DNA of 64,000 nt from Mesobaculum littorinae (GTDB taxonomy: Bacteria > Pseudomonadota > Alphaproteobacteria > Rhodobacterales > Rhodobacteraceae), in assembly GCF_004011175.1 (NCBI RefSeq), contig NZ_RQXX01000002.1:868001-932000 (forward strand). Direction: 5' to 3'. The notes beneath the pieces were generated by a model. The model did not search any database and was not told the DNA's origin. It saw nothing but the letters and a program-made list of their open reading frames with translations. Numbering within the stretch: position 1 is the stretch's first letter; the number at the start of each line of letters is the position of its first letter. A program made the translations under genes and the position numbers. Shown in pieces: positions 20,380 through 28,462 of this stretch.

Positions 20380-21861
20380 ATGTCCGACGAAAAGCCGCAG
20401 GTGCGCGGGGTAGAGCAGACAGAGGACCGGTTCCTGTCGTCCGATATCTTCGAACAGGGCAGCCGCGTGTTTCCGCCGCGAAACGGGCAGGGCGTCCACA
20501 TGGAAGAGGCGCGCGAGATCCCCGTCTACCACAGCTGCGACGTGCTGGTGGTGGGGGGCGGGCCCGCCGGCACGGCGGCGGCGCTGGCCGCGGCACGCAC
20601 GGGCGCCGACGTGGTGATGCTTGAGCGGTACAATCACCTGGGCGGGCTGTCGACTGGCGGCGTGGTGATCTGGATCGACCGGATGACGGACTGGGAGGGC
20701 AATCCCGTCATTCAGGGCTTTGCCCGCGACGTGTTCGAACGTCTGCCCCCCGAAGGCGTGGCGGGCCCACGCAAGGATCTCTGGGGCGTCAAGGACGACG
20801 CGCTGGCGAAATACTGGCGGCTGCGCACCTCGGCCTTCCACGGCATCGTCACCTGGGCGCCGACGATCGACCCCGAGCGGCTGAAGCTTCTGAGCCAGGA
20901 GATGCTGATTGAGGCCGGCGTGAGGATCGTGTTCCATTCGTGGATGGCGCTGCCGATCCTAGACGGCGACGCCTGCCGCGGCGTGGTCTTCGAAAGCAAG
21001 GAGGGCCGGCAGGCGCTGCGTGCGCGCGTCGTGGTCGATTGCACCGGCGACGGCGACGTCTTTGCCCGCGCGGGCGGGAAGTTCGACGAGGATATCGAGG
21101 AGGGCGATGTCCACCACTCGATGAACACGGGCTTCATGCTGGGCGGCGTCGACATGGAAACATGGCTCGCCTTCCGCGGCGGGCAGGAGGATGCCTTCAA
21201 GGAGTTCACCCAGCTGGGGCGCGAGACGCTGGGGTTCTTCCAGACGCCCTACGTGTCCTGGCGCAACGACACCGCGCTGTTCCTCGGGCCGCGGCAGTCG
21301 GGTCTCTCGGCGCTGGACGTGGACGACATTACCGAGGTCGAGATCCGTTCGCACCGCTTCATGGAGGCGCATTGCGCCTTCTTCCGCAAGCACGCGCCGG
21401 GGTTCGAAAACGCCTATATGCAGCTTTCGGCGCCGCAGCTGGGCGTGCGCCACACGCGGCGGCTGTCCGGTGTGGGCCGGATCGAGCGTGACCAGTGGGC
21501 GCGCGGCGTGCCCTTTGCCGACGAGATCGGCGTCTCGCCCTCGGTGTCGCCGAAATTCCCCGTGATCTCGGTGCCTTACGGGGCGCTTGTGCCGGAGCGG
21601 CTGGACGGGCTTCTGGCGGCGGGGCGGCATGTCTCCTGCGATGCCAACAGCCACGGTTTCATGCGCGAAATCCCGCAGTGCTGGCTGACGGGGCAGGCGG
21701 CGGGCGCCGCCGCGGGCCTTTCCGCGAAGGCGGGGGTCGAGCCCCGCGCGCTCGACATCAAGGCGCTGCAGGGGGAATTGGTGCGCCAGCGCGTCCACCT
21801 GCGCGCCGAGGGGGTCCCCGGCGCCGCCCCCATGCCGGCCGCCGCCCAACCGGCGCAGTAG
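20380..21861 (+). CDS. FAD-dependent oxidoreductase
   Basis: 493 aa. A 50-residue N-terminal extension precedes the FAD-binding Rossmann motif DVLVVGGGPAGTAAALAAARTGADVVMLE (about residues 50-80), followed by YNHLGGLSTGG. The second conserved segment is VVDCTGDGDVFARAG (about 220), a hallmark of the FAD_oxidored family that also includes fumarate-reductase-like flavoproteins and thiamine-pathway enzymes. The C-terminal HVSCDANSHGFMREIPQCWLTGQAAGAAAGL segment is the flavin-contacting end typical of that family. Substrate unknown. No signal peptide, so probably cytoplasmic. It stands alone, with its own leader and a dyad upstream. Confidence 0.82.
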   Translation: MSDEKPQVRGVEQTEDRFLSSDIFEQGSRVFPPRNGQGVHMEEAREIPVYHSCDVLVVGGGPAGTAAALAAARTGADVVMLERYNHLGGLSTGGVVIWIDRMTDWEGNPVIQGFARDVFERLPPEGVAGPRKDLWGVKDDALAKYWRLRTSAFHGIVTWAPTIDPERLKLLSQEMLIEAGVRIVFHSWMALPILDGDACRGVVFESKEGRQALRARVVVDCTGDGDVFARAGGKFDEDIEEGDVHHSMNTGFMLGGVDMETWLAFRGGQEDAFKEFTQLGRETLGFFQTPYVSWRNDTALFLGPRQSGLSALDVDDITEVEIRSHRFMEAHCAFFRKHAPGFENAYMQLSAPQLGVRHTRRLSGVGRIERDQWARGVPFADEIGVSPSVSPKFPVISVPYGALVPERLDGLLAAGRHVSCDANSHGFMREIPQCWLTGQAAGAAAGLSAKAGVEPRALDIKALQGELVRQRVHLRAEGVPGAAPMPAAAQPAQ

Positions 21862-22217
21862 CGCCGGCGAGGGGGGGGCCGCGCGCGCGGGTCTTGTCGT
21901 TAAAGGCGCGTCGACGCTGCACCGGGCGTTGCGTTCGCAAGCCGGGGGCGCCTGCGGAGACTTTTCGCGGGCCAAAGGACCGGTGGCGTGAAACTGGCAC
22001 CGCCTATGCCGCCGGTCCGAGCGATCGAAGCTTTTGAAGGCGGCGGGCGGGCGGTCGGCGCCGCATCGTGTCAGGACGCAAGGACCGGCGCATCTACATG
22101 CCCTTTCTGCGCGTCGGCGCATCCCGTCGGCCCAGACACGATGGCAGACATGGAAAGGGGCGGCCGCGCAAGTTTCGCGGCCGCCCCCCGGCGTAACACA
22201 TTTTGCCAAGCTCGGCG
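21862..22217. other. 356-bp intergenic region
   Basis: Convergent spacer after the FAD oxidoreductase and before the end of the sugar dehydrogenase gene. Apart from the terminator hairpin at 22157-22187 nothing was recognised. Confidence 0.5.
22157..22187 (-). terminator. Intrinsic terminator after the sugar dehydrogenase gene
   Basis: Perfect 12-bp stem GGGGCGGCCGCG / CGCGGCCGCCCC with a 7-nt loop, about 30 bp past the stop codon. On the minus strand it is followed by TTTCC, a short T-tract. Confidence 0.7.
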
Positions 22218-23582
22218 TTACTGGGTGGCGTCGTCTTCCATCGCGCCGCCCGTGTCGCCGCCGGGGGCCGCGTCATCGGACGACGCGTCATCGCCCATGC
22301 CGCCCTCGTCTGCACTGTCGGACATGGCCCCTTCGTCCGTGGCGTCGGTTGTGCCCGTGCCGCCCTCGGCGGTTACCCGGATCAGCTCGCCATCCTCGAA
22401 ATCGGTGATCAGCAGAAGCGAGCCGTCGTCGTCCACCGCCACGTCGCGGGTGCGGCCCAGCTCCGACAGGATACGCTCTTCGCCCGTGACCGTGTCGCCA
22501 TCCAGCACGAGGCGGACGATGCCGCCCGCGACCAGACCGCCGATCAGCGCGTCGCCCTGCCACTCGGGGAACATCTCGCCGTCGTAGAAGGTCATATCGC
22601 CCGGCGCGATCACCGGGTCCCAGTAATAGCGCGGCTCGACAAAGCCCTCGGGCTCGTGCGCGGCCTTCTCCGACCCCACGGGCGACCCATCGTAGTTCAC
22701 GCCGTAGCTGACCACCGGCCAGCCGTAATTCGCCCCGGCCTCCTGCAGGTTCAGCTCGTCGCCCCCGGCGGGCCCATGCTCGATGGTCCACAGATCGCCG
22801 GTCTCGGGGTTCACCGCGGCGCCCTGGATATTGCGCTGCCCCAGCGACCAGATCGATTCGATGGCCTTGCCCTCGCCCACGAAGGGGTTGTCCTCGGGTA
22901 TCGAGCCGTCGAGGTTCAGGCGCACGACCTTGCCGTAGGTCTTGTCCTTGTCCTGCGCATAGACGCGTTGGTCCTCGGTGAAATGCTCGCCCGTGGTGAT
23001 GAAGACATGCCCCGCGTCGTCGAAGACCACGCGGCTGCCGTAGTGCATCGGGCTGGGCGAGCCCGGCTCCTGCACGAAGATTTCCTCCATCTGGGTGATC
23101 TGGCCCAGATCCTCGGACAGCTTGCCGCGGGCGGCGGCCGTGGCCGACATCCCGTTCGAGGCGAGCGGCTTGGAATAGGTGAAGTACACCCAGCGATCAC
23201 TTGCAAAATCGGGGCCGATGGCGACATCGAGCAGGCCGCCCTGCTCCTGGTTGTAGACCTCGGGCGCACCGGTGATGGGGCCCGAAAGCTCGCCCTCGGA
23301 CGAGACGTGGCGCAGCTGGCCCGTGCGCTCGGTCACGAGGTACCCGGCCCCTTCGGGCAGGATCGCGATGCCCCAGGGGTGGACCAGACCCGAAGCCAGG
23401 CTTTCGGTCGCAAGCGCGCCCTCGCTCGTCACGGCGGGGGCGCGGGTCTGTTCGGGAAAGGCCGGTTCGAACTCGGCATTGGCCGGGCCCTGATCAACGG
23501 GCGCGTCGGACTGGGCGAAGACGGGGTTTGTCATCGCAACGGCAAGGCTGGCTGTGCCCATCAGGGCAGCGGTGCGGGTCAT
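22218..23582 (-). CDS. Secreted PQQ-dependent sugar dehydrogenase (aldose dehydrogenase type)
   Basis: 454 aa. A signal peptide (RTAALMGTASLAVAMTNPVFA, cleavage before QSD) sends it to the periplasm. The rest is a six-bladed propeller of the soluble glucose/aldose dehydrogenase family: LASGLVHPWGIAILPEGAGYLVTER, QEQGGLLDVAIGPDF, GSRVVFDDAGHVFITTGEHF, SLGQRNIQGAAVNPETGDLWTIEHGPAGGDELN and NYGWPVVSYG. These contain the typical His and Arg positions for PQQ and active-site chemistry. The last about 45 residues are an acidic D/G/S/A/M-rich tail with no structure, similar in composition to the linker of the fasciclin protein at 61-62 kb. ATG 23582 with GGAGAG upstream is preferred to the longer frame. 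Confidence 0.85.
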   Translation of the reverse strand: MTRTAALMGTASLAVAMTNPVFAQSDAPVDQGPANAEFEPAFPEQTRAPAVTSEGALATESLASGLVHPWGIAILPEGAGYLVTERTGQLRHVSSEGELSGPITGAPEVYNQEQGGLLDVAIGPDFASDRWVYFTYSKPLASNGMSATAAARGKLSEDLGQITQMEEIFVQEPGSPSPMHYGSRVVFDDAGHVFITTGEHFTEDQRVYAQDKDKTYGKVVRLNLDGSIPEDNPFVGEGKAIESIWSLGQRNIQGAAVNPETGDLWTIEHGPAGGDELNLQEAGANYGWPVVSYGVNYDGSPVGSEKAAHEPEGFVEPRYYWDPVIAPGDMTFYDGEMFPEWQGDALIGGLVAGGIVRLVLDGDTVTGEERILSELGRTRDVAVDDDGSLLLITDFEDGELIRVTAEGGTGTTDATDEGAMSDSADEGGMGDDASSDDAAPGGDTGGAMEDDATQ

Positions 23583-23733
23583 GTCTCTCTCCACTGTTGG
23601 GTGTTTTCTCCCCAACACGACCCGGTGTCCGTGGGTTCGATCAAGTTTTCATCAGCCCATGCCCCCTGAGGCGCGTGCCGGTCGGGCAATGGTGCCGGCC
23701 GTGACGCCTGGGTGAGGCGCCCGGGCGTGCCGG

Positions 23734-24705
23734 TCAGTTCCGGTTCACCTGGCAGAAGGTGCCCGCCTCCTGCAGCCGGTTGCACAGGGCGATGGCCGCG
23801 AGGCGGTCGTCGAAGGGCACCTGCGCCGTCATCCGCGGCCGATCGCCGAAGCCCGGCATCACGGCCTCGACATAGACCGGCGCGACCTGCGCCAGCTGTT
23901 CGGGGTGGCGGACCTTGAGCTTGGCGACATAGGCCTCGACCGTGGGGCGCCGTCGTCCGGCGGCGATGATCACGCCCCAGTCCGGCCGGGCGGGGCGGAA
24001 TTCGCGGATCACGCGGGCCTCGGCCCGGGCGATGCAGGCGTCGCGAAACGCGGCCTCCGGCCCCAGCCGCAGGTTCAGCTTGGCCGGTGGATCGTCGCGC
24101 CACGTCTCTCCCCGCACGCCGGTGATGGCAAAGACGTAATCGCGCGTCTCGGCCGGCAGCCGGCGCTCCTCGGCCACGAACTGCGCTGCCCGGGCCTCGC
24201 CCGCGTTATAGGCCGCCGCGGCCAGCCCCGGGTTGCCATAGTCGCGGATCAGCTGCGCCAGGTAGTCGGCCGAGGCAAAGATCGCCATGGCCGGGTTGAA
24301 GGGGTCATCGAGCCCGCGCAGATCGGCCGTTCCGGGCATGAACTGGGCAATCCCCTCGGCGCCGGCGGGGCTCACGGCGTTGGGGTCGAACAGGCTTTCC
24401 TTCCAGAGAAGCCGCGCGAAGAAATGCGGATCGACCCCGGTCTGCGCCGCCGCGGCCTCGATCACCCCGCAAAGATCCGGGACATAGCGCGCGGTCGAGA
24501 TGCAGTGCGCGCCGTCGGCGGTGCAGCGCACCCGTGGTCCAAGATCGGCCGGACGCGGCCGTGGCCGCACGGGCGCAAGCGGCCCCATGGCCTCCGGCCC
24601 AACAACCACATCCACCTCCGGCACCTGCGCGGCCAGGGCGCCGGGACACAGCGCCGCTACCCCCGCGACCCCCAACGCCATACAGATGGCCCGCAAACTT
24701 CGCAC
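23734..24705 (-). CDS. Lytic transglycosylase (SLT domain)
   Basis: 323-aa periplasmic murein-cleaving enzyme. Signal peptide RSLRAICMALGVAGVAALCPGALA. The SLT goose-lysozyme-like domain occupies about residues 80-195: ARLLWKESLFDPNAVSPAGAEGIAQFMPGTA includes the catalytic Glu in KES, then AAAAYNAGEARAAQF. The C-terminal 100 residues (AYVAKLKVRHPEQLAQVAPVYVEA) are not a recognised domain but end with a paired-cysteine segment. The chosen start is a GTG at 24705, which keeps the two arginines of the signal peptide; an internal ATG at 24681 would remove them. Copy 3 of the interspersed AAATACTC element lies 16 bp upstream. Confidence 0.87.
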   Translation of the reverse strand: MRSLRAICMALGVAGVAALCPGALAAQVPEVDVVVGPEAMGPLAPVRPRPRPADLGPRVRCTADGAHCISTARYVPDLCGVIEAAAAQTGVDPHFFARLLWKESLFDPNAVSPAGAEGIAQFMPGTADLRGLDDPFNPAMAIFASADYLAQLIRDYGNPGLAAAAYNAGEARAAQFVAEERRLPAETRDYVFAITGVRGETWRDDPPAKLNLRLGPEAAFRDACIARAEARVIREFRPARPDWGVIIAAGRRRPTVEAYVAKLKVRHPEQLAQVAPVYVEAVMPGFGDRPRMTAQVPFDDRLAAIALCNRLQEAGTFCQVNRN

Positions 24706-24720
24706 GCTGCCGTCCCCTGG

Positions 24721-24754
24721 TTTCTTCTCTTGAAAAATACTCCCGCCGGAGGCG
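24721..24754 (+). repeat. Interspersed AAATACTC element, copy 3
   Basis: Reads TTTCTTCTCTTGAAAAATAC then TCCCGCCGGAGGCG. Shares its core with the copies at 11891-11924 and 14161-14190. Here it lies in the 5' leader of the lytic transglycosylase, opposite to that gene's direction. Confidence 0.75.
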
Positions 24755-24842
24755 CCGCCGCGCCGTCCAGGCGCGGCTTAACATAGGCGTGCGCCGCAGG
24801 CGCTCAATTTGAAAACGCCCCCGCACGCGGGCCGGCATGAAA

Positions 24843-24869
24843 AAAGGCCGCCCCGGCGGGGCGGCCTTT
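24843..24869 (-). terminator. Terminator of rpsF-rpsR-rplI
   Basis: 12-bp stem AAAGGCCGCCCC / GGGGCGGCCTTT with a GGC loop. On the minus strand it ends in TTTTTT, 27 bp after rplI. A textbook intrinsic terminator. Confidence 0.92.
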
Positions 24870-24896
24870 ACATAGATCGCGGAGGAACCGGAAGGC

Positions 24897-25547
24897 TCAG
24901 TCGCGGTCCAGCTTTTCGTCCAGTTCCGACTTTTCCTGCACCGCAGGCTGGTCGCTGTCCTGTTCGTCCTGGGTTTCCAGTTCGTCCAGCTGGGCTGCGC
25001 CGATATCGTCGAACAGCTCCTGGATCTCGAACTCGGCGGCGGCTTCCTCTTCCGCGGCCAGCTCCTGGATCGACTTGCCCGACGCCTGCAGTTCGGCCTC
25101 TTCGGGCGAGCGGGCGACGTTCAGTTCGACCTCGGCCTCGACCTCGGGGTGCAGCACGATGCCGACCTTGTGCAGACCCAGTTCCTTGATCGGGTTGACC
25201 AGGACCACCTGTTTGCGGTCGATCGAGAACCCGGCCTCGACCGCGCTGTCGGCGATGTCGCGGGTAGTGACCGAGCCGTAAAGCGCACCGCCGTCAGAGG
25301 CGGAGCGAATCACGATGAACTGCTTGCCGTCGAGATCGGCCGACAGTTTCTCGGCCTCTTTCTTGGATTCGAGGTTGCGCGCCTCAAGCTGGGCTTTCTG
25401 CGCCTCGAAGACCTTCACGTTGGCCTCGGACGCCCAGAGCGCCTTTTTCTGCGGCAGCAGGAAGTTGCGGGCGTAGCCCTCCTTCACGGCGACGACGTCG
25501 CCCATCTGGCCGAGCTTGGCGACTCGTTCGAGCAGAATGACTTGCAT
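24897..25547 (-). CDS. rplI: 50S ribosomal protein L9
   Basis: 216 aa. Large-subunit protein binding 23S rRNA at the base of the L1 stalk. The N-domain begins [36 protein letters not shown], the defining L9 signature, then the long connecting helix and C-domain ([42 protein letters not shown]). It is about 65 residues longer than E. coli L9 because of an acidic C-terminal extension ([16 protein letters not shown] and beyond), a feature of alphaproteobacterial L9. Third gene of the S6 operon, ten bases after rpsR, closed by a strong terminator. Confidence 0.97.
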   Translation of the reverse strand: MQVILLERVAKLGQMGDVVAVKEGYARNFLLPQKKALWASEANVKVFEAQKAQLEARNLESKKEAEKLSADLDGKQFIVIRSASDGGALYGSVTTRDIADSAVEAGFSIDRKQVVLVNPIKELGLHKVGIVLHPEVEAEVELNVARSPEEAELQASGKSIQELAAEEEAAAEFEIQELFDDIGAAQLDELETQDEQDSDQPAVQEKSELDEKLDRD

Positions 25548-25557
25548 GTCGCTCTCC

Positions 25558-25785
25558 TTACTTCACTGCGTAGGGCAGAAGGGCGAGGAAGCGGGCGCGC
25601 TTGATGGCGCGCGCGAGCTCGCGCTGCTTCTTCGAGGACACGGCGGTGATCCGGCTGGGCACGATCTTGCCCCGCTCCGAGATGTAGCGCTGCAGAAGAC
25701 GCGTGTCCTTGTAGTCGATTTTCGGCGCATTGTCCCCGGAGAACGGGCAGACCTTGCGGCGGCGGAAAAACGGTTTTGCTGCCAT
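25558..25785 (-). CDS. rpsR: 30S ribosomal protein S18
   Basis: 75 aa, normal length. Begins [26 protein letters not shown], then [43 protein letters not shown], which is the S18 consensus. It binds the small-subunit platform together with S6, encoded just upstream. 27 bp separates it from rpsF and 10 bp from rplI, within one operon. Confidence 0.98.
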   Translation of the reverse strand: MAAKPFFRRRKVCPFSGDNAPKIDYKDTRLLQRYISERGKIVPSRITAVSSKKQRELARAIKRARFLALLPYAVK

Positions 25786-25812
25786 GGTTTAGCTCCTTCG
25801 TTCCTTGGGGGA

Positions 25813-26166
25813 TCAGCGGCGGTCGCGACGGCTGTCGCGTTCGTCGCGCTTCTGCATCTGGACCGACGGGCCGTCCTCGTGTGCGTCAACCTTGATGGTC
25901 AGCACCCGCATGACGTCGTCGTGCAGCCGCATCAGGCGCTCCATCTCCTGGATCGCCGGCGCGGGGGCGTCGGTGCGCAGGTAGGCGTAGTGGCCCTTGC
26001 GGTTCTTGTTGATCTTGTAGGCCATGGTCTTCACGCCCCAGTACTCGCTGTCGACGAGCTTGCCGCCGTTATCGCTGAGAACCGTGCTGAAGTGTTCGAC
26101 CAGACCTTCTGCCTGCGTGTTGGACAGATCCTGACGCGCAATGAAGACATGCTCGTAAAGCGGCAT
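25813..26166 (-). CDS. rpsF: 30S ribosomal protein S6
   Basis: 117 aa. MPLYEHVFIARQDLSNTQAE start, GVKTMAYKINKNRKGHYAYL and ERLMRLHDDVMRVLTIKVDAHEDGPS are the S6 hallmarks. The C-terminal tail QKRDERDSRRDRR is charged as in other alphaproteobacterial S6 proteins. First gene of the rpsF-rpsR-rplI operon. The leader of about 100 nt between the predicted promoter and the ATG could carry the S6:S18 autoregulatory site known in many bacteria, but I did not identify its specific structure. Confidence 0.98.
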   Translation of the reverse strand: MPLYEHVFIARQDLSNTQAEGLVEHFSTVLSDNGGKLVDSEYWGVKTMAYKINKNRKGHYAYLRTDAPAPAIQEMERLMRLHDDVMRVLTIKVDAHEDGPSVQMQKRDERDSRRDRR

Positions 26167-26272
26167 GACATCTCCGATTTTTCTGGGCGCATTTCAAAGG
26201 ACGGGGCGTTTCCTTCCGCCCCCCGTCCACGAGAGACTGCGCCGGTTGACTAGCCGACGGAAGGAAGGGCGC

Positions 26273-26300
26273 CTTATACACCGCCGACAAAACGATGCAA
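26273..26300 (-). promoter_or_regulatory. Promoter of the rpsF operon
   Basis: Minus strand: TTGCAT (26295-26300), 16-bp spacer, TATAAG (26273-26278), about 107 bp before rpsF. The flanking sequence is A/T-richer than the surroundings. Confidence 0.55.
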
Positions 26301-26384
26301 GCCTGCCAAAGTCGCGCCATGGTTAACTGCGATCTAAGTTTTGAGACGGCGCGGGCGGTGCCGGGTGCGAAGGGTCAGGGTGGC

Positions 26385-27095
26385 ATGACGGGGTGGTTTG
26401 GAAAACGGCGGGGCAAACCGGACGCTCCAGGGACGCGCGGGCGGCGCGGAGGGCGACTGGCCCGCCGCGCCGCCGTGCGGTTACGGCAGAAAGGCCACAG
26501 GTTGATCGAGACCGAAACCGGCTTTGTCCTGCGCGATCCACGCGCGGGCGAGGCTCGGTGGCGCGGCTACGACCGCCTTTTGGCTGCGACGGGATCGGCA
26601 TTGGCCATCGCGGTGGTGGCGCTTTGGTGGCTGCCCGTCACCGCGCCCGCGCCGCCGCGCGTGACGGGGCCCGTGACGGGGCCGCAGCCTCAGGCATGGC
26701 AGGTCCCGCCCGAGATTTTGTCGCGCCTCGCCATCTCGCTGGCGTTGCTGGGGCTCGCCGCGCTGCTGATCGCCATGGGACAGCGCGCGCGGGTGACGGA
26801 TTGGGAGTTCGATTTCGACGCCGGGTCTGCCTACAGGCGCTGGCGGATCGGCCGTGGTCAGACCGGCCTTTTGGAGGCCGTGGCGCTGGACCGGATCCTG
26901 GCCGTGCGGATGCATCCACGGATCGGTCGGGCGGACGCGGCGGTGCTGTCGCTCAAGGTGCGGCGGCGTCTTCTGCCGGTGGTCCTGAGCTATGGCGCCC
27001 GCGAGGATATGGCGCGCCTGCACCGCCGCATCCAGCGCGACCTTGAGTGGTTCAAGCAGCCGGTGACCGGGACCCCCGTGACGGGGTCGCCGTAA
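26385..27095 (+). CDS. Two-helix membrane protein, unknown function
   Basis: 236 aa. A very basic N-terminus (KRRGKPDAPGTRGRRGGRLARR) leads to a first membrane helix (LLAATGSALAIAVVALWWLPV), a Pro-rich periplasmic stretch with repeated VTGP units, a second helix (LAISLALLGLAALLIAMG) and a cytoplasmic domain of about 90 residues. That domain (DWEFDFDAGSAYRRWRIG, LLEAVALDRILAVRM, AVLSLKVRRRLLPVVLSYG) has the strand pattern of a PH-like or membrane-associated beta domain. No family recognised. Frames open further upstream (to 26295) overlap the rpsF promoter, so the ATG at 26385 is preferred; the ribosome site is weak. The gene ends with another VTG-rich repeat (PVTGTPVTGSP). Confidence 0.6.
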   Translation: MTGWFGKRRGKPDAPGTRGRRGGRLARRAAVRLRQKGHRLIETETGFVLRDPRAGEARWRGYDRLLAATGSALAIAVVALWWLPVTAPAPPRVTGPVTGPQPQAWQVPPEILSRLAISLALLGLAALLIAMGQRARVTDWEFDFDAGSAYRRWRIGRGQTGLLEAVALDRILAVRMHPRIGRADAAVLSLKVRRRLLPVVLSYGAREDMARLHRRIQRDLEWFKQPVTGTPVTGSP

Positions 27096-27305
27096 CGGGC
27101 TTGACCTATCGACCGGGCTTGACCGCGGGCGGTCCCGCCGCGGGGCGGGGCAGGTTGTGCTGTTCTGCGGCACGGACAGGTTCCGAAGGAAATCCCCCGT
27201 GCCTGTGCGCCCGCGCACGGCGGCTGTGGTGGATCGCCGGATTGCCCGAGACGCCCGTCCCATCATCTTATGCCGCATCGCAGCAAGCAAACGGAGCTAT
27301 CCGAC

Positions 27306-27896
27306 GTGAAGCATATTTTCGCAGCCGCCTCGACCGCCGCCCTTCTGGCCGCCGCCCCCGCGCTGGCCGAGCCGGTCGACTACACGCTCGACCCCGGCCA
27401 CAGCCAGATCACCTTCACCTACAACCACCTGGGCTTTTCCACGGGCCACGGCATGTTCTCGGGCTTCGAAGGCGACATCGTCTACGACGCCGAGGATCCC
27501 GCCGCGTCTTCGGTCGAGGTGTCGTTTCCCACCCAGTCGCTGATCACCGGCTGGGAGCCGCGGTCCGAGCATTTCATGTCCGACGATTTCTTCGGCGCGA
27601 GCGAAGGCGACATGATCACCTTCACCTCGACCGGGATCGAGGTCACGGGCGAGGACACCGCCGAGATCACCGGCGACCTGACGCTGAACGGCGTGACCAA
27701 GGAAGTGGTGTTGGACACCACCCTGCGGCAGGCGGGCCAGCACCCGATGGAAGGCAAGCAGTGGCTGGGCTTTCATGCCGAAACCACGCTGCTGCGGTCG
27801 GACTATGATCTGGGCGCCTTCGCGCCTGCGGTCAGCGACGAGGTCGAGGTGATGATCGACATCGAAGCCGGCATCGCCGACGACGCCGCCGAGTAA
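27306..27896 (+). CDS. Secreted YceI-family protein
   Basis: 196 aa with signal peptide (KHIFAAASTAALLAAAPALA, cleavage before EPV). The mature part is a complete YceI lipocalin-like barrel: DYTLDPGHSQITFTYNHLGFSTGHGMF, SSVEVSFPTQSLITGWEPRSEHFMSDDFF, GDLTLNGVTKEVVLDTTL and ETTLLRSDYDLGAFAP. YceI proteins bind polyprenyl or fatty amide ligands in the periplasm, and exact roles vary. Start is a GTG at 27306 with GGAG nine bases upstream; the longer frame lacks a signal peptide at its start. An intrinsic terminator follows. A second YceI domain, fused to cytochrome b561, is encoded convergently 566 bp away. Confidence 0.87.
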   Translation: MKHIFAAASTAALLAAAPALAEPVDYTLDPGHSQITFTYNHLGFSTGHGMFSGFEGDIVYDAEDPAASSVEVSFPTQSLITGWEPRSEHFMSDDFFGASEGDMITFTSTGIEVTGEDTAEITGDLTLNGVTKEVVLDTTLRQAGQHPMEGKQWLGFHAETTLLRSDYDLGAFAPAVSDEVEVMIDIEAGIADDAAE

Positions 27897-27924
27897 GCGG
27901 ACCGCGCGGACCGCGAGGGTCTGC

Positions 27925-27961
27925 AAGGGGCGGGAGGCAAAGGGCCTCCCGCCCCTTTTTT
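27925..27961 (+). terminator. Terminator of the yceI gene
   Basis: 14-bp stem AAGGGGCGGGAGGC / GCCTCCCGCCCCTT, 5-nt loop, then TTTT, starting 29 bp after the stop codon. Confidence 0.9.
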
Positions 27962-28023
27962 CGTGCAGGCGCCCGGCGGGGATCGCATGCGTCGACCCGA
28001 AGGCCCCGAAATGCCGTGCAGCA

Positions 28024-28395
28024 CCTATCCTGCGCGACGCGTATCCGGCGAGCGGCAGGGCCCTGCGCCGAAGTGCGCGGGCATGCTGGATGCACTGTGG
28101 ACGATCCCCGGACGGGGTCGCGTGCGCCGAAAGGTGGCATCGTGCCTGAGCCGGTGCTGCCGCGGATGGCGCCCGCCAGCTGCCCCTTTTTGTCGTCCAC
28201 CCAGGCGGAATCGGCACGGCCTCGCCCCGGTGTCCGCGGGCATGGCGAATGCACCGTATACGACCCTCGCACATTAAGTGGCATGCGGCGCAGGGGGGTA
28301 CGTGGGCGGAGCCAGTACTGCCGCGCGGCCGCGGATCGGGCCCGCCAACTGCCTATCCTGTCATACCAGGCGGAAGCGGCCCCGCTCCCTGTCCG
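28024..28395. repeat. Diverged tandem repeat, period about 160-169 bp
   Basis: Two full units (about 28076-28235 and 28235-28395) and a partial unit before them (from 28024). Shared anchors include CGCGGGCATG (28076, 28235), GCGGAT...CCCGCCA (28162, 28331), CCAGGCGGAA (28201, 28366), TGTCCG (28231, 28390) and CCTATCCTG (28024, 28352). Offsets of 159 to 169 show indels between copies. The 566-bp gap between yceI and the b561-YceI gene has no supported ORF; the repeat and the yceI terminator are all that it contains. Confidence 0.65.
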
Positions 28396-28462
28396 ATGCC
28401 GTCTGTCCGGGGCCGGAACTGGCCCGGGGTTGGGGCAGGGGCGCCGAGGCCCGTGCGGGGGG

